NCBI GenBank assembly: GCA_905147135.1
Contig: LR990056.1
Location: forward strand, 16,688,001 to 16,752,000
Length of the DNA stretch: 64,000 nucleotides
Reading direction: 5' to 3'
From: Blastobasis lacticolella
Taxonomy: Eukaryota; Arthropoda; Insecta; Lepidoptera; Blastobasidae
Below the pieces are notes generated by a model. It had not been told where the DNA came from. It did not search any database and saw only the letters and a list, made by a program, of their open reading frames with translations. Below, one piece after another: positions 56,902-64,000 of this stretch. The position numbers were made by a program, and so were the translations under genes. The number at the start of each line of letters is the position of its first letter. Positions within the stretch are counted from its first letter, which is position 1.

Positions 56902-58699
56902 GACCCCTTGGCAAGGCATTGCACACCGCCCTTGCTTATGCTTTCAGGTCCTACTAAGGTTGAAGACCTTAGGCCGTTTGATTCGGACAGCAAATGGCTG
57001 GATGTTACATAATATTCCATTATTAACCTTTTGTTCCGATTGGAATTAAGTAAATGCCTAGTACCTTTCTCTGGAATTTTTGTGTTACATTCATAGATCG
57101 TCTGACTTGGAACTTAGGCACTACGAAAGGATCTGGGATTCGTCAAGTGTTTCCACGCAAGGTTGCAAGGCCCTCGCCTTCGCTTCCCAACAGTAAGCCC
57201 CGTAGTGTCGAGGTTCCGAGGTCTTGTCACACAATGTATTCGGCATGTCCCCAGGCAGTATCATGTCGGATATTCTTAGGAATAGGTACAACTTCTGGCT
57301 ACACTGGTCAGACCCACCACTGACTGGCCCAGGAGACGATAGGAAATACACCTTAGTACTTTGTTGAGCGATCTCGGTCGCTATTCCAGTGCTGAAAGTT
57401 AGGTTTAGCTAGTCTTTATTCTAGTTTTGCATAGGACTTATGTTTGGGACATTTACATCACATTTACACAGTAAACGGGGAATTGATTTGCACAAGGAAA
57501 TGCTTAGACTTCGACTATTGGGATAAAGAAAGGGGAAGGCCCAAAAGTAGTTCGCTTAGGTTATCTTTTAAATAAGCAAAAATCAACTCATCTAGTAATG
57601 TAGGAATTTAGGTGTGGAATAATATATTCATATATCGTTATATATTCACTAAATAATCATTAAATCTTTAAAATAATACGGAATTCCTCAAGAGTTTTGG
57701 TTTCAGAGAATTTTATGAAACACGACCGATCTAACAGTGGTAGCATATTTCGCCGCGCGTCAAGTAGTTAAAGTTGCTAGTCTAGCGAACGTTCGACTTT
57801 ACTGCGGAGTCAACCGACGCGATGGTCCCGGGTTCGATCCTCGGAGCCTAACATCATAACTTTTAAATATGCAATTTTTAATTACTTTTTATGAAATTTT
57901 AGCCGCGTCACATTTTATACGGTTATTAATATTCGCTTATACGTAGGTACTTCAATCTTAGATTGACCTTTACTAAATTATCTAAAAGTAACGCGGTAGA
58001 CGGCTTCTGTTTTATACTATGTACAGTTATTATAATCCATTATTAGAAAAGGATTGAAACAATTACCGTATAAATCAATGTAATTTGAGAGAGATAGAGA
58101 GAGAAGAGCGAGAGTGAGTGCGTTAGATGTACTAAAGATTTTCTAGTCCGAACGGTTTTAGGGGCGAGAAATTAATTTCATAGATTCCTTCGTTGTCAAT
58201 CAGTATGTACTTACGTGAGAAAGACAGAGCGTGTGTTTTTGGTCTATAGTATAATTGATGTTAGTGAGTATGTTGTGTATGTATGAGTGCGTGACAGTAT
58301 AAGTATGAGCGCGTTTGTTAGTTGCCTTTAAGTAAATTAATAAAGTTGTAGGCCAATATTTGTATTTAAACAAGTAAGCTAGGAGTTGATGTGTTCTCAC
58401 ATCATGAGAATAAATTTATAACGAACATTTATTAATTCGCTATTTTGAACGTTTAGGGCAGTTTGGAATGTAATGCTTAAGTAGTGGGACGACTTCATTG
58501 AGCATTATAATTTGGATTTTAAATCCTTAAATTATTTTATTTGTAACCTTAATGTGTAGATATTACTTTATGATATTTATTGGAGATGGCATGGAACATG
58601 ATCTTGATAAAATAATATTTAGTATCCTTCTTTCGGGTAGCATACGTGACAGATCGGGTTTTATGATTGGGGTCCTGTTGGAACACCAGTATCTTAGGG

Positions 58700-59245
58700 C
58701 TTAGTCCGCGCAATCCATTTATGGGTGAGTTGGTGTTATGGTGATGTGGAGAGATCACGGTCTTGAGATATCATTATAGCAGCTAACCTATCTGAATCTA
58801 AGGTATGTTGCGAAAAGGTCCTAAAATCAGCCATCTTAGAGCTTAGTCCGCGCAAGTCAATTTTTAGGCGAGTTGGTGTTATCGCGATGTTAATAGATTG
58901 CGGTCTTGAGACATCTGGATAGCAGCTGACCAGTCTAAACCTAATGCATGTTGCGAAAAGGTTCTAAAATGTATTAGCAAAGCTGGAGTCCGCATAGATA
59001 AACTTTTGGGTGTACCGTTGTTATCGTGATATTGAGGGACTTCGGTCTTAAGATGTCCGGATAGCAGTCAGTCAATCCAAATTTAATGCACATAGCGAAA
59101 ACAGCGATGTTAATGCGGTACCAAGGAGGGGAGTAGCGTTGTACAGTTTTCGGCCTGCTTGATTGTTGTTTCGATGTTGAGGAAGCTCGCTTCCTTTATA
59201 TCGGGATAGCAGTTAGTCTGTCTGAATTCCATGGACTTGCAAAAC
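58700..59245 (+). repeat. Degenerate ~137-bp tandem repeat, about 4 units
   Basis: Units start near 58700, 58838, 58977 and 59106. Shared marks are TTAGTCCGCGCAA, GGTGTTAT, CGGTCTTGAGA, ATAGCAGCT and GTTGCGAAAAGGT. The fourth unit is the most diverged. Confidence 0.75.
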
Positions 59246-60569
59246 CTTTCTAGTACTTAGTGGTGAGCCAATGGGACGACTTTGATACGACCAAATCTGT
59301 ACGTTGGGATTGCTTAGGATCAATGAATAAAGTTCATTGTTATTTACTTTCATAACTAGATGGTTCAACAGTATACAGACCCCTGATACAGTTGCAACAT
59401 CAATAATATTCTATAACTAGAAATAAACTTTGGAGCTACTTTTCTATACCAATTGGAGTCCAGCATTTGAAATATTTATTGAGAATACCTGAAGCTACAG
59501 GCCTCAATTACCAGTTGTTTATTACAATATTAATTATTTTTATAACTAATTTAAATTAGCCTTGAGCTATTTATCGATACTGAAGATATCTATAATTTGT
59601 ACAACTTACTTACTTGGGAGATTTATATGAAGAACTTGATGTGATACATCAAATACATTTGGGACTACCAATTGAAATCATGATCCTGTTCGCCTGTTAT
59701 TGTTATATTATATCAAGGATTGAGTTTAGTACCCGTGAGATGTTTGGCTGTGTGAGAAGCTGGCCGCTTCGTTCCTCACATGTAGGTTCCATTTCCGGAG
59801 CGGTGGTAGCACTACCTTACGGACTGACCTATGGGACTCTATCTCTTTCCCTTTAATTATTACTGAAATATTGTGGCTTTAGCCATTTGGAACAACACCA
59901 TGGTTCTCTGGAACTTATCCATTACTGGATTTTGAAGAAAAATTACAAACTGAAGATTTAATTATGCATAATCTGCATTTGTGTATGGAGCACTCTCTCC
60001 AGGGCTAACTGCCGATTCTATACTATTCTACCTATACTATATCTGTGCTGCTGAATTCGGGCCCTTTATTGTTGTCAAAGGAACACTGTTGTAGTCCGCC
60101 TTTGTATGCTTATGGGGTATCCAAATCTACATCGTCGAGTCTATTGGACCCTGCATACGCGATTGACTCAACCTGTGGTGTATCCTAAGACTTGTCATTA
60201 TGCTCATGAGTAAGCTCTGGTACATGATATACGTTTCTACAACAAGATGATGTGGAGAGACCTGGAGTAAGCTACATGCTTTATTGAATTAATCACACCT
60301 ACAATTATTATATGGATATGATCCACAGGCATTGGTTGTTGTTGTTGTGCCCTCTTACATTATATATTATGAAATACTAATTGACTTGACAAAGACCTAG
60401 AATCTTGTGCCATCTCTTAAATAAAATATCAGGGTAGGATGAGGATGTCTCTGGTTGACTCATATAGTAAGCTGCGGAGTGAAGCATGGGCTACGAGTAG
60501 CGAAGTTCATGCTGGAGTCAGTTATCTGGCTTTGGAGCAGCTTACCCCTCCTCTAATGAGGGGGGCCCT

Positions 60570-60779
60570 GTTTGTTTCCCTTGGACATAATATCTGTTTA
60601 TTTTTCCTTACACATAATATCTGTTTGTTTCCCTTGGACATAATATCTGTTTATTTTTCCTTACACATAATATCTGTTTGTTTCCCTTGGACATAATATC
60701 TGTTTGTTTCCCTTGGACATAATATCTGTTTCTTTTCCCTTAGACATAATATCTGTTTGTTTCCCTTAGACCTAATATA
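60570..60779 (+). repeat. 26-27-bp minisatellite, 8 units
   Basis: Units are of the form GTTTGTTTCCCTTGGACATA plus ATATCT, with a TTTTTCCTTACAC variant alternating in the first four. There are no spacers, so it is not a CRISPR array. Confidence 0.85.
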
Positions 60780-61463
60780 TGAATCTGATTTTAAATTTAA
60801 CTATAAAACTCTAGGCAAATTAATCTCTAGTCTAATTATCTCTTGTATTTATTTAATTATATAATTTCATACCTGTTTATACTTCTCTACTCTAAAAGCA
60901 TCGGGGTTACTAACATCACAACGTAGAGTTCCATAGACGATCACAAATGGCCTTATTTAGTTTAAAACGTCGATAATAGATTCTATAGTCTTACGATTTA
61001 GAAATGGTAGTTTTAGAGCTTAGGTTTCAATGTGAATGAGCGTGTGCGTGAAAGTATGAGAGAGTCTGTTTTGCTGAGAGGGCGAACGTTACAATATTGG
61101 TAAGCGTGACCAGGATATTACCACTGCTATATCATCATCTGTTTTGTCATCATCATCACAAATATAATCGTCAACTGTGACGATATTTATACCATAAAAA
61201 ACTTGTAATTTACACGAGGTTAGTGGCTTTCTTCAAGAGAGCACAATTTGTTGTTCGTGAAATGGAGAGAGTGGAAGTATTAAACAGGTTATTCCTAAAA
61301 TTATGAGCAAAATATTTGTAAATCTTCTATATTGACATTATTTTGTATTTCTGTCGGAGTAATGATAATAAATTTACAGCATTTCGGACAAATCAATAAG
61401 TCGTTTAGGATGTTGCGCAATTGTTGTTTTTAGGCCCGATAACAGTTGAATTGTTTTAGAGGG

Positions 61464-61634
61464 TGTTGTATGATGTATCCGAACAGCATAGCATCCCTAA
61501 GCAAATATCCGAACGTGTGTTTCGCGCGGGTTGGGGGTTTGACAGCTGTCTGCTTTGGAGGTTATTCAGTAAATGCCTGTTTCACGATGTCATGTGGTTT
61601 TCTTTAATACTGATAAAATATACACAATATTACA
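61464..61634 (+). repeat. Probable 5' LTR of gypsy element
   Basis: It begins TGTTGTATG and ends ATTACA immediately before TGGTGGCAGCGG. The length of 171 bp is inferred from these ends only; the partner LTR is not in view. Confidence 0.6.
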
Positions 61635-61652
61635 TGGTGGCAGCGGTAAATC
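61635..61652 (+). other. Gypsy primer-binding site candidate
   Basis: TGGTGGCAGCGG directly follows the LTR end, as expected for pairing with a tRNA 3' CCA. tRNA identity was not resolved. Confidence 0.5.
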
Positions 61653-61655
61653 GGA

Positions 61656-64000
61656 ATGGATAAAGGAAAAATCAGTGTGAAAAGTATACCGGAAAAGAAA
61701 ATGGAGGAAAAAGGCTTTCAGATTGGATTGCCCGGGCCGTACTCTTTTATCCCGGAAGAGTGGCCGAAGTATAAATCAAGGTTTGTAAGATACATGAGTC
61801 TTACAGGTAACGAAAAGCGCAGCGATAGCGATAAAATAAACTGCTTGATGTACGCTATGGGGGAGAAGGCCGAGGATATCGTTCTTCAGTTTGATAAAAA
61901 CTTAACCTATGAGCAGTTGCTGAAGAATTTCGATGATTTTTTTGCACCCAAGAGAAATGTTATTTACCAACGCTTTAAATTTAATTCGCGCGTTCAAGGA
62001 GAGAGTGAAAAATTTGACGAATTTTTGACAGATCTATATAGACTTGCTGAGCATTGTGATTATGGTCCATTGAAAGAAGAGTTGATAAGAGATCGAATTA
62101 CTATCGGTATAAAAGACAAAAAAACGAGTGAGAGATTACTGTTACATAGCAAACTAACCCTAGAAGAGGCGATGGTACTCTGCAAACAAGCAGAAATACA
62201 ATATGAAGAGAATAAATTAATTCAAAATATTGGAGAGCATGAAACAGTAATAAATAGACTCAAGAGTGCTACAGGAGGGAAATGTTGGTTTTGTGGAAAG
62301 GAGCGACACCCACGAGAAAAATGTCCAGCCAGTCGAGCAACGTGTCACAAATGCAAACGCACCGGCCACTTTGCTAAACTGTGTCGTTCCAGAGCAGCTA
62401 GTATGAGGATGGTAGAAACAGAAGAAGAAGAATATAAAGTCAGTATGATAGGTGATCTTAGGAAGTATCAAATTAAGGTAAAGATTTATTGCAGTGATGA
62501 ATTTTTTAATGAAATTCCATTTTTAATTGATACAGGAGCAGATGTAAGTGCAATACCTCATGAGATGTTACGGGGGAAGTCTCCACTGCTGAAATGTAGG
62601 GATAGAGTAAAGGGTCCAGATGGAACCAGGTTAAATGTTGCAGGTACTGTAAATTTAAAGTTAATTTATAGGACTAACACTTATGAAGGTAAAGTTTATG
62701 TAATAAAAGGGCTTAAAATGCCAATTTTAGGGTGTCCTGCCATTGACGCACTTAATCTCATAAGTATTTGCTCTGTAGAAACATCAAGTACAACCGATAG
62801 TTGTACACCATGTTCAGTATGGGTAGAAAAAGAGTTCCCTAAGATATTTAATGAATTAGGAGTATTTAAAGATGAATTTCACATTAAGTTAATAAACAAC
62901 CCAAAGCCTTTTGTACAGGCTTCTCCAAGGAATGTATCTATTCCTTTGTTACCTAAAGTAAAAGAGGAATTGCAAAGATTGGAAAATCTTGGAATTATAA
63001 GCGCTATTGAGGAACCTACAGATTTTGTATCACCTATTGTAGTAGTGGTTAAAGGAGACAAAGTTAGAATATGTGGGGATTATACGAAGTTAAATGGAAA
63101 TATTTTACGTCCAATTTACCCCATTCCTAAGGTAGAAAATACATTGGCTAGATTGCAAGGAGCAAAATATTTTTCTAAGATTGACGCTACTTCTGGGTTT
63201 CATCAGATAAAGTTGGATGAAGATTCCAAATTATTAACTACAATAATTACACCTTTTGGGAGATATGTATACAACCGGTTACCATTTGGGCTGAACTGCT
63301 CACCTGATTATTTCAGCATGAAATTCTCAAGTCTATTCAAGGACATTCCAGTTGCCATACATATGGATGATATACTAATTTATGCACCTAGTAGGGAAGA
63401 ACATGATAAATTACTTAGGGAAGTACTTACAAGGCTCACAAGGGAAGGAATTACTATTAACAAAAGTAAATGTGTGTTCAATGTCAGAGAAATTTGTTAT
63501 TTGGGTCATATTATTAATGAACATGGAATTAAAGTGGATCCTAATAGAGTTAAAGTCATTAGTGAATTTAGGGCACCTACTAACAAAAAAGAGTTGTTAC
63601 AGTTTCTCGGGATGGTCAATTTTGCAGGTAGATTTATTCCCAATAAATCACATATTTTGGCACCGCTACATATGTTGCTAAAAAGTGATCATATGTTTTT
63701 CTGGGGTCCGGCTCAAAGGACAGCTTTTCAGCATATCAAAGAGAAATTAATGCTAGCTCCAATATTGGCACACTACAACCCTTGGGGAAAAATATCTATT
63801 TCAGCAGATAGCAGTTCTTATGGGCTAGGAGCTGCACTAATGCAGGAGGATGATAAGGGGTACAGGGGTGTAGTGGCTTATGCTAGTAGAACTCTTTCAG
63901 ACACTGAAAAACATTATGCCCAGATAGAAAAGGAATGTCTTGCTTTGGTCTGGGCAGTGGAGAAATTTCATGATTATGTAGTAGGTATTCACATACAGTT
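61656..64000 (+). CDS. Ty3/gypsy gag-pol polyprotein, 3' end outside window
   Basis: Gag, protease and pol are in one frame from the ATG to the last base, about 781 codons without a stop. Gag ends with two CX2CX4HX4C knuckles (CWFCGKERHPREKC from residue 210, CHKCKRTGHFAKLC). The aspartic protease active site is DTGAD at 292. The reverse transcriptase has KIDATSGFHQIKL, RLPFGLNCSP and a HMDD active site at 569-572. RNase H starts with ADSSSYGLGAAL and includes EKECLALVWAVEKF, where the window ends. Integrase would follow outside. Single-ORF organisation and short LTRs fit mag/K02A2.6-like insect elements, which is inference. No damage is seen in the visible part. Confidence 0.93.
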   Translation, partial: MDKGKISVKSIPEKKMEEKGFQIGLPGPYSFIPEEWPKYKSRFVRYMSLTGNEKRSDSDKINCLMYAMGEKAEDIVLQFDKNLTYEQLLKNFDDFFAPKRNVIYQRFKFNSRVQGESEKFDEFLTDLYRLAEHCDYGPLKEELIRDRITIGIKDKKTSERLLLHSKLTLEEAMVLCKQAEIQYEENKLIQNIGEHETVINRLKSATGGKCWFCGKERHPREKCPASRATCHKCKRTGHFAKLCRSRAASMRMVETEEEEYKVSMIGDLRKYQIKVKIYCSDEFFNEIPFLIDTGADVSAIPHEMLRGKSPLLKCRDRVKGPDGTRLNVAGTVNLKLIYRTNTYEGKVYVIKGLKMPILGCPAIDALNLISICSVETSSTTDSCTPCSVWVEKEFPKIFNELGVFKDEFHIKLINNPKPFVQASPRNVSIPLLPKVKEELQRLENLGIISAIEEPTDFVSPIVVVVKGDKVRICGDYTKLNGNILRPIYPIPKVENTLARLQGAKYFSKIDATSGFHQIKLDEDSKLLTTIITPFGRYVYNRLPFGLNCSPDYFSMKFSSLFKDIPVAIHMDDILIYAPSREEHDKLLREVLTRLTREGITINKSKCVFNVREICYLGHIINEHGIKVDPNRVKVISEFRAPTNKKELLQFLGMVNFAGRFIPNKSHILAPLHMLLKSDHMFFWGPAQRTAFQHIKEKLMLAPILAHYNPWGKISISADSSSYGLGAALMQEDDKGYRGVVAYASRTLSDTEKHYAQIEKECLALVWAVEKFHDYVVGIHIQ

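Larger units (their letters stand above)
56131..61463. other. Uncharacterised region, no recognisable protein gene
   Basis: Only short ORFs without family resemblance were found on either strand. It holds the TATA-like box with a possible intron, the ~137-bp tandem repeat, the 27-bp minisatellite and a tRNA-like B box (GGTTCGATCC) near 57832. It should contain the missing 5' exons of the docking gene if those are in the window, but none was identified. Confidence 0.45.
61464..64000 (+). mobile_element. Ty3/gypsy LTR retrotransposon, 5' part, cut by window end
   Basis: A short 5' LTR (61464-61634) is followed by a TGG-starting primer site and a single gag-pol ORF that is still open at the last base. 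The 3' LTR is outside the window, so LTR identity cannot be checked. Confidence 0.88.

Noticed and set aside
57790..57855. Possible tRNA gene with B box GGTTCGATCC
   Set aside because: I could not fold a convincing acceptor stem and anticodon arm; probably a SINE head or chance.
60570..60779. CRISPR-like regular repeats
   Set aside because: Units are contiguous without spacers, and the genome is eukaryotic.

Overview
The window is nuclear DNA of an insect, most likely a moth or butterfly. It is AT-rich, with spliced genes using GT-AG introns, a dense load of tRNA-derived SINEs, truncated LINE tails ending in GAT microsatellite, short DNA transposons and foldbacks, and near-intact BEL, LINE and Ty3/gypsy retroelements. 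The order-level assignment is inference from this repeat style and from the insect-like forms of the genes; no species call is possible.

Four host genes are supported. VPS29 (minus, 10045-11232) is a retromer subunit in four coding exons, the first holding only the ATG. Egalitarian (plus, 13015-15573) is a single-exon RNA cargo adaptor for dynein. VPS29 and egalitarian are divergently arranged. Separase (plus, 21955-34575) has 13 exons whose phases all join, giving a compact protease of 688 residues. An outer-dynein-arm docking coiled-coil gene of the ODAD1/CCDC63 family (minus, 37269-49746) has six secure exons and a probable terminal exon; its 5' exons were not found and may lie beyond the window. 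Separase and the docking gene converge.

Layout: 1-9500 is repeat-rich DNA without a recognisable host gene; 9500-11240 VPS29; 13-17 kb egalitarian and its 3' region; 17.5-21.6 kb SINEs and MITEs; 22-34.6 kb separase, with repeat-filled introns; 35-37 kb repeats, including a local duplication around the docking gene's terminal exon; 37-50 kb the docking gene, with a 6.07-kb BEL retrotransposon in one intron; 50.1-55.4 kb a LINE with two open ORFs; 55.5-61.4 kb tandem repeats and an uncharacterised stretch with a TATA-like box and a possible intron; 61.46-64 kb the 5' LTR and gag-pol of a Ty3/gypsy element running off the end.

The host genes share no obvious pathway (endosomal recycling, mRNA transport, chromosome segregation, ciliary motility). 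The most informative structures are nested insertions: a CWG-flanked MITE inside a SINE, a 920-bp DNA transposon splitting another SINE inside an intron, and a BEL element with two apparently identical LTRs and a 5-bp target duplication.
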